A DNA stretch of 64,000 bases, from positions 33,908 to 97,907 of the forward strand of contig NZ_JABUBU010000011.1 of assembly GCF_019834675.1 (NCBI RefSeq), read 5' to 3'. The notes beneath the pieces are model-generated. The model saw only the letters and a program-made list of their open reading frames with translations. It had not been told where the DNA came from and did not search any database. Source of the stretch: Rhodococcoides corynebacterioides. GTDB lineage: Bacteria; Actinomycetota; Actinomycetes; Mycobacteriales; Mycobacteriaceae. Of this stretch, positions 21,918-30,836 are shown one piece after another (within the stretch, counting starts at the first letter, position 1; every line of letters starts with the position of its first letter). The translations under genes and the position numbers were made by a program.

Positions 21918-22004
21918 TCACGGTTGCGTGTGCGGGGGAGCGGGTAGCCGTTCCTGTGACGCGGCTGCCCCCGCGTCCCCCGATCAGCAGGAGGCAGTGG
22001 ATCC

Positions 22005-23528
22005 ATGACGACGCCCAAGCCCACCACCAACAACGCGGGCGTGCCCGTACCGAGTGACGAGCACTCTCTGACCGCCGGTGCGCAGGGGCCGATTCTCCTG
22101 CACGATCACTACCTCATCGAGAAGATGGCGCAGTTCAACCGCGAGCGGGTGCCGGAGCGCGTGGTGCACGCCAAGGGTTCGGGTGCGTTCGGCACGTTCG
22201 AGGTCACCGGGGACATCTCGCAGTACACGCGCGCGGCCGTGTTCCAGCCCGGCGCCACCACCGAGGTCCTGGCGCGGTTCTCCACCGTCGCCGGCGAGCA
22301 GGGCAGCCCCGACACGTGGCGTGATCCGCGCGGTTTCGCGCTGAAGTTCTACACGACCGAGGGCAACTGGGACATGGTCGGCAACAACACGCCGGTCTTC
22401 TTCGTCCGCGATCCGCTCAAGTTCCAGGACTTCATCCGCAGTCAGAAGCGCATGCCGGATTCCGGTCTGCGTGACAACAACATGCAGTGGGACTTCTGGA
22501 CGCTGTCGCCCGAGTCGGCGCACCAGGTGACGTGGCTGATGGGCGACCGCGGAATCCCGAAGTCGTTCCGCCACATGGACGGATTCGGCTCGCACACCTA
22601 CCAGTTCATCGCGGCCGACGGCACCAAGTCGTGGGTGAAGTTCCACTTCAAGACCGACCAGGGCATCGAGTACCTGACGCAGGACAAGGCCGACGAGCTC
22701 GCCGGCACGTCCCCCGATCACCACCGCCAGGACCTGTTCGGCGCCATCCGCAACGGTGATTTCCCGAGCTGGACCGTGAAGGTGCAGATCATGCCGTACG
22801 ACGACGCGGAAGGGTATCGGTTCAATCCGTTCGACCTGACCAAGGTCTGGTCGCAGAAGGACTACCCGTTGATCGAGGTGGGCCGGATGACGTTGAACCG
22901 GAACCCGGAGAACTTCCACGCGCAGATCGAGCAGAGCTCGTTCGAGCCGTCCAACCTGGTGCCCGGTATCGGCGCGAGCCCCGACAAGATGCTGCTCGGC
23001 CGCATCTTCAGCTACGCCGACGCCCACCGCTACCGGATCGGTACCAACTATGCGCAGCTGCCGGTCAACCGCGCCAAGGCGGAGATCAACTCCTACTCGA
23101 AGGAGGGCGCGATGAACATCCACTACAACTCGGCGGACACGCCGGTGTACGCGCCCAACTCCTACGGCGGCCCTGCTGCGGACAGCAACCGCTACGGCGA
23201 CGACGGCGCCTGGGACTTCGAGCCGCGGTTCGTCCGCACCGGCTACGTCCAGCACCCCGAGGACGGCGACTTCGTCCAGGCCGGGCAGTTGGTGCGGGAG
23301 GTCATGGACGACGACGCCCGTGATCGACTGGTCGACAACATCGTCGGTCACGCCCTCAACGGGGTGACCGAGCCGGTGTTGCTGCGCGTGTTCGAGTACT
23401 GGCGGAACGTCGACCCCGAGATCGGCAAGAAGGTCGAGGAGGGTGTGCGCGCCGGGCAGGGCGAGACCGCACCCACCACCGGCGCCGGCGCCGTCGACGA
23501 CCCCGCCGACGAGGCCGCTCGCGTCTGA
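22005..23528 (+). CDS. katA: Monofunctional heme catalase
   Basis: Clade-type small-subunit heme catalase (507 aa) that breaks down hydrogen peroxide. Visible: catalytic His in [16 protein letters not shown], the Asn in [11 protein letters not shown], the proximal heme ligand Tyr in [17 protein letters not shown], and the HFKTDQGI segment of the NADPH region. ATG 22005 follows CAGGAGGCAGTGGATCC. No fur-like regulator lies next to it. A strong terminator follows at once, so it is monocistronic. Confidence 0.97.
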   Translation: MTTPKPTTNNAGVPVPSDEHSLTAGAQGPILLHDHYLIEKMAQFNRERVPERVVHAKGSGAFGTFEVTGDISQYTRAAVFQPGATTEVLARFSTVAGEQGSPDTWRDPRGFALKFYTTEGNWDMVGNNTPVFFVRDPLKFQDFIRSQKRMPDSGLRDNNMQWDFWTLSPESAHQVTWLMGDRGIPKSFRHMDGFGSHTYQFIAADGTKSWVKFHFKTDQGIEYLTQDKADELAGTSPDHHRQDLFGAIRNGDFPSWTVKVQIMPYDDAEGYRFNPFDLTKVWSQKDYPLIEVGRMTLNRNPENFHAQIEQSSFEPSNLVPGIGASPDKMLLGRIFSYADAHRYRIGTNYAQLPVNRAKAEINSYSKEGAMNIHYNSADTPVYAPNSYGGPAADSNRYGDDGAWDFEPRFVRTGYVQHPEDGDFVQAGQLVREVMDDDARDRLVDNIVGHALNGVTEPVLLRVFEYWRNVDPEIGKKVEEGVRAGQGETAPTTGAGAVDDPADEAARV

Positions 23529-23540
23529 TCGATCGCTGTC

Positions 23541-23574
23541 CGGTCCCCACCCTGCGTCGCTGGGGTGGGGACCG
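23541..23574 (+). terminator. katA terminator
   Basis: Perfect 12-bp stem CGGTCCCCACCC/GGGTGGGGACCG, 10-nt loop, followed by TTCT, 12 nt after the katA stop. Confidence 0.75.
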
Positions 23575-23580
23575 TTCTGG

Positions 23581-23596
23581 CGTGACGTAAATCACG
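23581..23596. promoter_or_regulatory. Predicted Crp/GlxR binding site
   Basis: CGTGA-CGTAAA-TCACG keeps both GTGA/TCAC half-sites and the central TA of the GlxR consensus TGTGANNTANNTCACA. It is in the 331-bp space between katA and the SipW-like operon, about 220 bp before the operon -10 box, so control may be indirect or from a second promoter. Confidence 0.5.
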
Positions 23597-23770
23597 TTTG
23601 AGTCGGGAGTGTTGCAAACCCTGTCGGAACCGCTGTTTCACCGATGGTGACGGCGGCAGAACTTGCCCGGTCTCGGCGTGTATCGAATTGTTGCGGCTTT
23701 ACGGAGTCGTAAGCCCGTTTCGGTTGGTGCTACCCGGGGTCTCACTGGATGGTTACCGGGAATAAAGAGA

Positions 23771-23808
23771 ACGTTCGGAACGTAAAGACGGCAATTTGGC
23801 TCTACAGT
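23771..23808 (+). promoter_or_regulatory. Promoter and palindrome ahead of the alternate-signal operon
   Basis: TACAGT (23803-23808) is a good -10 box 51 nt before the first gene. Just upstream in the -35 region is the 13-bp palindrome ACGTT-CGG-AACGT (23771-23783), a candidate operator. The spacer from 23597 to 23770 is AT-richer than the surroundings and contains a small hairpin (GGCTTTACG gagt CGTAAGCC); no gene is seen in it. Confidence 0.5.
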
Positions 23809-23859
23809 CTGCTCGCAGCCATTGCTGGAATGGCTCTGCGAACGGAACAGGGGCCCGTC

Positions 23860-24525
23860 ATGACGACCGATCTTTCACACGAATCGGAGCGCGACGACCG
23901 CTCCGTCCGTCGCCGCAAGGTCCGCGCACTGCTCGCTGGCGGGTTGGTCCTCGGCGTGGGTGCGGCCGTCACGCTCGCGGCGTGGACGGACAACGTCTTC
24001 GGGCAAGCGGAGTTCAGTGCGGCGAACTGGAACGTGCAGGGCAACTTCGACGGAACGACCTGGGGCGAGTACGACCAGACACCGGGGAACGCGGCGGGGT
24101 CGTTCTCCTTCTCGACCGGATTCAACGCCATGGGTCCCGGTGACACGGTCTATGCACCGGTGTCGCTGCGGGTGGGCAAGGGCACCACGGCAGGGGGTGC
24201 GTACGACGCCACCGTCAAGTTGAACGGGGCGACTCCGAGCACCGGTGCGCTGTTCCCCCATCTCACCTACACCGTCGTCCCCGGCGTCACACGGGCGGAC
24301 TGCCTCGCGAAGTCCCTCGCCGGCGGAACGGCGCCCATCGTGGCCGCAGGCAGCGCGCTGGGTGTATCGAGCGCCGACAGTGCCCTCACCCTGCTGAAAG
24401 CGGGTACCGAGGTGCCGCTGTGCTTCGCGGTCACCATGTCCCCGACGGTCGCGGCCAGTACGGTCGCGGGTACGACCACGGGTGTTGTCACCTGGAGGTT
24501 CGACGCGACCGCCGTCTTGCCCTGA
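23860..24525 (+). CDS. Alternate-signal (SipW-type) exported protein 1
   Basis: Exported protein of 221 aa with the long basic-then-hydrophobic N-terminus of SipW-dependent cargo: RRRKVRALLAGGLVLGVGAA, followed by the post-helix motif LAAWTDNVFGQAEFSA. The rest is Ser/Thr/Gly-rich beta sequence with a Cys pair (ADCLAKS and PLCFAV). ATG 23860 has AGGGG in front; the open frame reaches back to 23749, but that part precedes the promoter. It resembles the RER_14450-type alternate-signal exported family described from Rhodococcus. First gene of a four-gene operon with its presumed peptidase; the cell-surface role is inferred. Confidence 0.8.
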   Translation: MTTDLSHESERDDRSVRRRKVRALLAGGLVLGVGAAVTLAAWTDNVFGQAEFSAANWNVQGNFDGTTWGEYDQTPGNAAGSFSFSTGFNAMGPGDTVYAPVSLRVGKGTTAGGAYDATVKLNGATPSTGALFPHLTYTVVPGVTRADCLAKSLAGGTAPIVAAGSALGVSSADSALTLLKAGTEVPLCFAVTMSPTVAASTVAGTTTGVVTWRFDATAVLP

Positions 24526-24533
24526 GTCGGCCG

Positions 24534-25181
24534 ATGGCGCAACACTCCGCTCCGACGCCGCCGTCACGGCGGCGTCGTCGGGCATCGGCCGTGGCCGCGT
24601 CGGGCGTGCTGCTCGGCGTGGCCGCGGTCGGACTCACCACCACCAACGTCGTGGCGACGTTGCGGGATCCGGTGTTCGGCGGGACGACCTTCACGGCGGC
24701 GAACAACGGGTTCGAGATCTCGGGCGACGGGTCGACCTGGAGGTCCGGAACGTCGGCGTCCGACGCCGTCACGATGACCGCGACGCCGGCCGCGGCCATG
24801 CTGCCAGGCACCACCGTGTACACCGCAGTCTCGCTCCGGACGAAAACCGGATCATCCGCGATCAACGTCGCGACGAAGGCGACGACCACCGCGACGGGAC
24901 TCCCGAATCGACTGCTGTACGCCGTCGTGCGGTCGAACACGTGCACGTCGTCTGCATTCACCGACCCGGGAAGTTTTCTGGTGGGTGGAGTGACGACGGA
25001 CGTGCCAATCTCCACGGCACCGACGGACTTCCCCCTGCAGGCCGCGACCGCGACCGCGCCCGGACCGACGGCGTCCCTCTGCTTCCGACTGCGCCTCCCG
25101 GACACCATCCAGGTCTGGACCGACTCGTCGGTACCCGGTAGCGGACCGCCCGTATGGAACTTCGAGGGGAAGAAGCCATGA
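24534..25181 (+). CDS. Alternate-signal (SipW-type) exported protein 2
   Basis: A 215-aa paralogue-like cargo protein: basic stretch RRRRRASAVAASGVLLGVAA, then TTTNVVATLRDPVFGGTTFT, which corresponds in position to the WTDNVFGQAEFSA motif of protein 1. The mature part shares the order GDGSTW, MLPGTTVYTAVSLR and LLYAVV with protein 1 (DGTTW, MGPGDTVYAPVSLR, LTYTVV), so the two are diverged copies. A Cys pair (SNTCTSS, ASLCFRL) is kept. It starts 8 nt after protein 1 and overlaps the signal peptidase start (ATGA). Confidence 0.8.
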   Translation: MAQHSAPTPPSRRRRRASAVAASGVLLGVAAVGLTTTNVVATLRDPVFGGTTFTAANNGFEISGDGSTWRSGTSASDAVTMTATPAAAMLPGTTVYTAVSLRTKTGSSAINVATKATTTATGLPNRLLYAVVRSNTCTSSAFTDPGSFLVGGVTTDVPISTAPTDFPLQAATATAPGPTASLCFRLRLPDTIQVWTDSSVPGSGPPVWNFEGKKP

Positions 25182-25726
25182 GCACCACCGATCCGGCCGT
25201 CACGCCGCGCCATGCTGCCCCGTCGACCCGCCGCAGCGTGGCCGGGCGGCTGGGCGACGCCGTACTCACGGTCCTCGCCGCAGGCGGCGTCGTCTGCATC
25301 GTCGCGGTGCTCGCGTCGTTCCTCTTCGGGGTTTCGCTGATCATGTTCAAGACCGGATCGATGGCCCCCACCATCCCCACGGGATCGCTGGCCGTCGTGC
25401 GTGAGGTGCCGGCGTCGGACGTCGGGCCCGGCGATGTGGTCACGGTCAATCGGCCCGGCGATCTGCCTGTGACGCACCGGGTCGTGCGAACCTCGCCCGG
25501 ACCGTCGGGAACCACCCTGCTCGAGCTGAAAGGCGACGCCAACAACTACGAGGACCCGGCCGGTTACACGGTGACCGAGGTCCGGAAGGTGCTGTGGTCC
25601 GTTCCCGGATTGGCTCGCGCCGTCGTGTGGCTGTCGAATCCCGTTGTGCTGGGCCTCATCACGGTCGGTATGACCGCACTGGTGGTGACGGTGTTCTGGC
25701 CCCGCGAGCCCCGGCGGTCGACGTGA
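25178..25726 (+). CDS. Signal peptidase I, ER/SipW type
   Basis: Membrane signal peptidase (182 aa) of the archaeal/ER and SipW kind, which uses a Ser-His rather than Ser-Lys pair. After one N-terminal helix (VLTVLAAGGVVCIVAVLASF) come the Ser box MFKTGSMAPTIPTGSLAVV and the His box LPVTHRVV, then ELKGDANNYEDP; a second helix lies at the C-terminus. Overlapping starts and stops with genes on both sides (ATGA, GTGA) imply coupled translation. The genes around it are its likely substrates. Confidence 0.9.
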   Translation: MSTTDPAVTPRHAAPSTRRSVAGRLGDAVLTVLAAGGVVCIVAVLASFLFGVSLIMFKTGSMAPTIPTGSLAVVREVPASDVGPGDVVTVNRPGDLPVTHRVVRTSPGPSGTTLLELKGDANNYEDPAGYTVTEVRKVLWSVPGLARAVVWLSNPVVLGLITVGMTALVVTVFWPREPRRST

Positions 25727-27162
25727 GGGGTCGACTGCGTGTGGCGGTCGCGCTGGTCGGTGCGGTCAGCGTCATGCTGTCCGGAGTTCTGCGTGCCGAC
25801 CTCACCGAGGCCAACGGGTACGGGTCGGAATTCGCCAAAGCCGGAGTGACCGCCGGGTACTGGCCGACAAAGGGGAGTGCCGCCGCGCAGGCGGGGACGG
25901 TGACGTCGGCGTCGGGGTTGAGCATCCTCGCGGGCGGCACGCCACCTCCGTGGCCAGGTCCGACGACATCGATCACACAGGCGGCTCCCGGACGCTCCGA
26001 GGCGACATCCGCAGGGCCATATTCGAGTGGTTCGGTACTGGGCACCGCGCTTCGGCTGCGGTCGAGTGGCGCGTCGGGCGGGGCTGTCTCCGGTTCGGTC
26101 TGCAGTTCGTACACCTTCGGTCCCGCGCCGCGAGCGACTCCGTGCACAGCAGATCGGCCGGTGTCGGCCACGTCATCTCTGACGTCGTACTTGTTAAGGG
26201 CGGACATTCTGTCGGTCGGTGTGGCGGTCGGCACCGACGTCATCGAGCTTGTGTCTCCCATTCATACGTCGGCGTTCTGCAATCTGGACACCGGGTTGAA
26301 CACTTACTCTGCGACGGATCCTGTGGCCGGCACCCCGATCAGCGGTTTCGGGCAAATACGGATCGGTGGTCAGGCCGTGAACATTCCTGCGCCCGGGTCC
26401 ACACAGCCCGTATCGAGGAACGGCGTCACGGCAACTGTTCGCAGTACCAAGAGCACGACCGGGGCAGCGCGCTCTCGCCTCACTGTGGACGGATCGGTGA
26501 CCCTGCTGGGCCTCGTGACCGCGTCGTTCGACGTTGTACTCGCCGAATCGACCTGTACCGCAGGGGCCACGAGTCCCACCTCGAGTGCCTCGTCCACAGT
26601 CGGCGCGCGAGCTGTGAATGCAGAGCAAACGTCCGCCGACACGACTAGTCCCGCTGTGGCTACGACCACGGCTACGGCAACAACCGGGGCGAGCGCAACG
26701 ACGTCCCCCGCGCCGGCCACGACCACGACCTCGGGCCCGTCGACCACGACCACGGTCGACGGGTCGGCGACGACCAGCGCCGGGACGACCACGACAACTA
26801 CGACGAGTGCTGCGCCGAGCACGACGAGTGCTGTGCCGACTACGACCAGTGCTGCGCCGACCACGACGACGACCTCAACCAGTGCTGCGCCGGCCACGAC
26901 GACGACCACTCCCACCACGACGACCGCGCCCGCGACGACCTTTACGGGTTCGGCGGAGGACGCAGTGATCCGGCTGACCACCGCAGACGGAGTGGTGTGC
27001 GCCGCGGTCGACGGGGGAGGACTGAGCTGCGACGACGGCACCACGATCTCGGCTGATGCGGTGACTCCGAGTGCGGTCGCTGCCGCGACGGTGCAGGGAG
27101 TGTGGACACCCAGCACGACCGACGGCACGCCGGTCAGGGTGGTGTCGGCGGTCCGCGGCTGA
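25723..27162 (+). CDS. Large Thr-rich alternate-signal exported protein
   Basis: Exported protein of 479 aa. N-terminus VRGRLRVAVALVGAVSVMLSG, then LRADLTEANGYGSEFA, resembles a SipW-type signal. Residues about 30-285 form a Ser/Gly-rich domain with four Cys; residues about 290-407 are an almost pure Thr/Ser/Ala/Pro stalk (many TTTT and SAAPTTT repeats) likely to be O-mannosylated; a small C-terminal domain holds one Cys pair (GVVCAAVDGGGLSCDDG). No LPXTG or C-terminal anchor is seen. GTG 25723 overlaps the peptidase stop. Codon use in 26150-26650 is less GC-rich than its surroundings. Confidence 0.78.
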   Translation: MRGRLRVAVALVGAVSVMLSGVLRADLTEANGYGSEFAKAGVTAGYWPTKGSAAAQAGTVTSASGLSILAGGTPPPWPGPTTSITQAAPGRSEATSAGPYSSGSVLGTALRLRSSGASGGAVSGSVCSSYTFGPAPRATPCTADRPVSATSSLTSYLLRADILSVGVAVGTDVIELVSPIHTSAFCNLDTGLNTYSATDPVAGTPISGFGQIRIGGQAVNIPAPGSTQPVSRNGVTATVRSTKSTTGAARSRLTVDGSVTLLGLVTASFDVVLAESTCTAGATSPTSSASSTVGARAVNAEQTSADTTSPAVATTTATATTGASATTSPAPATTTTSGPSTTTTVDGSATTSAGTTTTTTTSAAPSTTSAVPTTTSAAPTTTTTSTSAAPATTTTTPTTTTAPATTFTGSAEDAVIRLTTADGVVCAAVDGGGLSCDDGTTISADAVTPSAVAAATVQGVWTPSTTDGTPVRVVSAVRG

Positions 27163-27440
27163 CATTGCTCCGGCTTCCGCAGCTTGCTCCTGTTGTAGCC
27201 GGAGCAGGTTGCGGGAAGGGGAGCAGGTTCGCAGTGACGGTCGTACCTGCGCGGGTTTCCGCCAAGCGCGCGGATTGCAACCGGTGAGGTTGGCTGCAAC
27301 CTGCGCAGGTGTGGCTGCACCTCGGATGAAGCGCCAACCGGGGCGGTGTCGGCGGTCCGCGGCTGCACCTGCTCAGGTTCCCGCCACCTGCGCGGGTTGC
27401 AACCGGTGAGGGTGGCGGCAACCTGCGCAGGTGCACTCGC
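27141..27440. repeat. Cluster of direct and inverted repeats
   Basis: The 346 bp between the Thr-rich gene and the HAD gene hold no gene but many repeats. A 21-bp block at 27141-27161 (end of the Thr-rich gene) recurs exactly at 27345-27365. About 60 bp around 27273-27310 recur imperfectly at 27396-27432 (TTGCAACCGGTGAGG, then GGC.GCAACCTGCGCAGGTG). ACCTGCGCAGGT is a perfect 12-bp palindrome and GGTTGCAACC a 10-bp one; five ACCTGCNCRGGT-like copies occur. The upstream part has GGAGCAGGTTGCGGG-type variants. Confidence 0.75.
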
Positions 27441-27508
27441 CCCCACTGAAACCCCGGGCCGAAACCCCCGACCGTTTGTGGAAATGGACCGCCGGGTAGC
27501 CGACCGGG

Positions 27509-28186
27509 GTGACCAAGTCCCCCGCCGTGCTCTTCGACATCGACGGCACCCTCGTCGACTCGAACTACGCCCATGTCCACGCCTGGACCCGCGCCTTCCG
27601 CGAGGCGGGGATTCCGGTGCCGGCGTGGCGGACGCATCGGTCGATCGGCATGGACGGCGGCAAGCTGCTGGAGTCGCTCACGGGCGACGCCGACGAGGAC
27701 CGCGCGCAGCACGCGAAGGAACTGCACACCCAGTACTACGAGGAGCTCGCACCTCTCCTGGAGCCGCTGCCGGGAACCCGCGAACTGCTTGCCGAGATCG
27801 AACACCGCGGGCTGCAGGTGGTGCTCGCGACGTCGGCGCCGGAGAACGAATTGTCCACCCTCCGTGACGTTCTGGGGATCGACGACATCGTGTCGGAGTC
27901 CACCTCGTCGGAGGACGTGGAGACGGCCAAGCCCGAGCCGCGCATCGTCGACATCTCGCTCGAGCGTGCGGGTGTGCCGGCGGAGCGCGCGGTGTTCGTC
28001 GGTGACAGCGTCTGGGACGTCGACGCGTCGCGGTCGGCGAAAGTCGACTGCATCGGAGTGCGGAGCGGCGGCATCTCGGCCGCGGAACTGCGGGACGCCG
28101 GGGCCGTCGCGGTGTACGACGACCCCGCGGATCTCCTGGCGTCGCTCGACGATTCGCCGATCGCACGGCTCCTCGACCGACGATGA
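27509..28186 (+). CDS. HAD-superfamily phosphatase
   Basis: Haloacid-dehalogenase-type hydrolase (225 aa), subfamily IA. Motif I LFDIDGTLVDSNYAH with both catalytic Asp, motif II LATSAP, motif III Lys in ETAKPEPRI and motif IV VFVGDSVWDVDAS are all present, and the cap domain lies between motifs I and II. GTG 27509 is the start. It overlaps the GH15 gene by 4 nt (ATGA), so it may dephosphorylate a sugar phosphate linked to that enzyme; the family alone does not define the substrate. Confidence 0.9.
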   Translation: MTKSPAVLFDIDGTLVDSNYAHVHAWTRAFREAGIPVPAWRTHRSIGMDGGKLLESLTGDADEDRAQHAKELHTQYYEELAPLLEPLPGTRELLAEIEHRGLQVVLATSAPENELSTLRDVLGIDDIVSESTSSEDVETAKPEPRIVDISLERAGVPAERAVFVGDSVWDVDASRSAKVDCIGVRSGGISAAELRDAGAVAVYDDPADLLASLDDSPIARLLDRR

Positions 28187-29976
28187 GGCGCGACGGCTAC
28201 ACCGGAATCGAGAACTACGCCGCGATCGGCGACGGCCGGACGGTGGCCCTCATCGCGGCGGACGGACGCATCGACTGGCTCCCCGTGCCCAACCTCGACA
28301 CCCGGCCGGTGTTCGCGGCGCTGCTCGACGCCGACGAGGGCGGTTACATCGCCCTGCATCCCGTGGGGGACTACAGCACCGAACGCTCGTACCTCGAGGG
28401 CACCAACGTTCTGGTCACCACGTTCACCACCGACACCGGGGTGGTGCGCACGACCGACTCGCTGAACACCGGTGTGGCGGGCCGTCTTCCGTGGACGGAG
28501 CTCGCGCGGCGGGTGGAGGGAGTGTCGGGGACCGTCGACATGGAATGGGCCGTGGTTCCGGGAACCTGCCTGGGCAACGCCTCGCCGTGGGCGTACGACA
28601 CCGTGCACGGCACGGTGCTCCGAGTCGACGGCATCACCCTCGGCGTCCGCACCCTGAACGCGGACGACGTGGACAAGGACACCCGCTCCATCCGGGGACG
28701 GTTCGCGGCCACCGCCGGGTCGCGGTCGACCGTCGCCGTCGTCGGCACCGAGGTCGAGCCGCTGTACCTGCCGACCCCCGAGGAGGTCGACGCCGGCATC
28801 GACCGCACCGTGCGCAACTGGCAGAGCTGGTCGGAGGAGTTCCGGTACGACGGACCGTGGAAGGAGGCGGTGCACCGCAGCGCGCTGGCTCTGAAACTGT
28901 TGCTGTACAGCCCTTCCGGGGCAATCGCCGCGGCCGCCACCACCTCGCTGCCGGAGCGGTGGGCCGGCGCGAAGAACTGGGACTACCGCTACGCGTGGGT
29001 GCGCGACGCCGCCTACACCATCAAGGCGATGATCCGGTTCGGGCTGCGGGAAGAAGTGCACGCGGCCGTCGCCTGGTTGCTGCGCATCATCCGCCGCAAC
29101 GACAAGCTCACCCAGGTCTTCTACACCCTGAACGGTGAAATCCCGAGCGGTAGTTCGTATCCGGACGTTCCAGGGTGGCGCGGGATCGGCCCCGTCATCG
29201 CCGGGAACGACGCCGCGACCCAGCTGCAGCAGGGCATCTTCGGCGACTTGTTCGACATCGTCTCGTTGTACGTCGACGCCGGCAACATCCTCGACGCGCC
29301 CACCGGTCGACTGCTCGCCGCCATCGCGGACACCACCTGCGACATCTGGCGCAGCAAGGACGCCGGACTCTGGGAGTTGCCGGACGAGCAGCACTACACG
29401 TCGTCGAAGATGGGGTGCTGGCACGCGCTCGATCGAGCGGTGCACCTGTCGGAGCAGGGCATGATTCCCGGCATCGCGGACCGCTGGGTCACCGAGCGCG
29501 ATCGCATCGCCGAGTGGATCCACGACCATTGCTGGTCGGAGACCAAGCAGGCCTACGTCTGGTACCCGGGCACGGACAAACTGGACGCCTCCGTGCTGCT
29601 CCACGCCGGCAGCCCCTGCACCGACGACGCCCGCATGTCGTCGACCATCGACGCCCTCCGCTCCGAACTCGGTGCGGATGACCACCTGTACCGCTACTCG
29701 GGGATGCAGACCGTCGAGGGCACCTTCGTCGCGTGTTCGTTCTGGGTGGTGAACGCCCTGGCCCACATCGGTCGCGAGGACGAGGCCTCGGACCTCATGG
29801 ACAGGCTGGTCACCAGCGCCAACGACGTCGGGTTGTGGGCCGAGATGGTCGACCCGCACCGCACCCCGGATCGGGGCACCACCACGCATCTCGGCAACTT
29901 CCCGCAGGGCCTGAGCCATCTGGCCCTCATCAATTCCGCGCTGACCCTCGCGCGCGGACACGACCACACCGCTTGA
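28183..29976 (+). CDS. Glycoside hydrolase family 15 protein
   Basis: GH15 enzyme (597 aa), the family of glucoamylases and of actinobacterial trehalases. An N-terminal beta domain (IENYAAIGDGRTVALIAADG) precedes the (alpha/alpha)6 barrel with NWDYRYAWVRDAAYTIKAM, the predicted acid in GLWELPDEQHYTSSKMGCW and the predicted base in TVEGTFVACSFWVVN; GNFPQGLSHLALINSAL ends it. No signal peptide, so it acts in the cytoplasm. Operon with the HAD gene. Trehalose or a maltodextrin is the likely substrate. Confidence 0.92.
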   Translation: MRRDGYTGIENYAAIGDGRTVALIAADGRIDWLPVPNLDTRPVFAALLDADEGGYIALHPVGDYSTERSYLEGTNVLVTTFTTDTGVVRTTDSLNTGVAGRLPWTELARRVEGVSGTVDMEWAVVPGTCLGNASPWAYDTVHGTVLRVDGITLGVRTLNADDVDKDTRSIRGRFAATAGSRSTVAVVGTEVEPLYLPTPEEVDAGIDRTVRNWQSWSEEFRYDGPWKEAVHRSALALKLLLYSPSGAIAAAATTSLPERWAGAKNWDYRYAWVRDAAYTIKAMIRFGLREEVHAAVAWLLRIIRRNDKLTQVFYTLNGEIPSGSSYPDVPGWRGIGPVIAGNDAATQLQQGIFGDLFDIVSLYVDAGNILDAPTGRLLAAIADTTCDIWRSKDAGLWELPDEQHYTSSKMGCWHALDRAVHLSEQGMIPGIADRWVTERDRIAEWIHDHCWSETKQAYVWYPGTDKLDASVLLHAGSPCTDDARMSSTIDALRSELGADDHLYRYSGMQTVEGTFVACSFWVVNALAHIGREDEASDLMDRLVTSANDVGLWAEMVDPHRTPDRGTTTHLGNFPQGLSHLALINSALTLARGHDHTA

Positions 29977-30001
29977 CCCACAAGGAAATTGGAGCGCACT
30001 C

Positions 30002-30802
30002 ATGGATCTCGGAATCAAGGGCCGCACGGCCGTCGTCACGGGTGCCGACTCGGGCATCGGCTGGTGCACCGCACAGATGTTGCTCGACGAAGGTGTCCGC
30101 GTCGTCGTCAGCGACAAGGACGAGGACAAGCTGGCCGAGTCGGCCGCGAAGCTGACCGGACCCGAGGGCGCTGTCACCGCGGTTGCCGCGGACGTCACCG
30201 ACCCGGCGTCGGTGGCCGAACTGCACCGCCGCGCCGTCGAGGCGCTCGGCTCCGTCGACATCCTGGTGCAGAGCGCGGGCGTCACGGGCGCGCAGGGCCT
30301 GTTCCACGAGATCGACGACGACGGGTGGGCGTCCACCGTCGAGATCGACCTCCTGGGACCGGTGCGCCTGATCCGCGCGTTCCTCCCGGAGCTGCGCCAG
30401 GGCGGATGGGGGCGCATCGTGCTGCTCGCCTCCGAGGACGCCGAACAGCCGTACGTCGACGAATTGCCCTACTGCGCAGCCAAAGCCGGCATTCTCTCGC
30501 TCACCAAGGGTCTGTCGAAGACCTACGCCTCGGAGGGCGTCCTGGTGAACGCCGTCTCCCCGGCGTTCATCCACACGCCGATGACCGACGCGATGATGGA
30601 CAAGCGCGCGGACGAGCGCGGCACCGACCGAGACGAGGCCATCGAGAGCTTCCTGAAGGAAGAGCGTCCGTTCATGGAACTCGGTCGACGGGGTACCCCG
30701 GAGGAAGTGGCGGCCGTGGTGACGTTCCTGTGCTCCGAGCGCGCCGCCTTCGTCAACGGCAGCAACTACCGCGTCGACTCGGGATCCGTCGCCACCATCT
30801 AG
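30002..30802 (+). CDS. SDR family oxidoreductase
   Basis: Classical short-chain dehydrogenase (266 aa): cofactor motif TGADSGIG near residue 14, Asp-containing turn VVSDKDEDK favouring NAD(H), SAG in the NNAG position, and the catalytic Tyr/Lys in YCAAKAG. The C-terminal LCSERAAFVNGSNYRVDSGS is typical. A GGAG site precedes the ATG. It starts 25 nt after the GH15 gene and 34 nt before an F420-dependent enzyme; the substrate is unknown. Confidence 0.92.
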   Translation: MDLGIKGRTAVVTGADSGIGWCTAQMLLDEGVRVVVSDKDEDKLAESAAKLTGPEGAVTAVAADVTDPASVAELHRRAVEALGSVDILVQSAGVTGAQGLFHEIDDDGWASTVEIDLLGPVRLIRAFLPELRQGGWGRIVLLASEDAEQPYVDELPYCAAKAGILSLTKGLSKTYASEGVLVNAVSPAFIHTPMTDAMMDKRADERGTDRDEAIESFLKEERPFMELGRRGTPEEVAAVVTFLCSERAAFVNGSNYRVDSGSVATI

Positions 30803-30836
30803 ACCCCGAACCGACGCACGACACGGAAAGACACCC

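Noticed and set aside
26590..26940. Thr-codon-rich stretch as a CRISPR or tandem DNA repeat
   Set aside because: Irregular ACC/ACG/ACT codons without constant spacers; explained by the Thr-rich protein stalk.
27736..30417. 893-aa minus-strand frame opposite the HAD and GH15 genes
   Set aside because: Antisense shadow; no domain recognisable and the plus strand encodes complete, motif-bearing enzymes.
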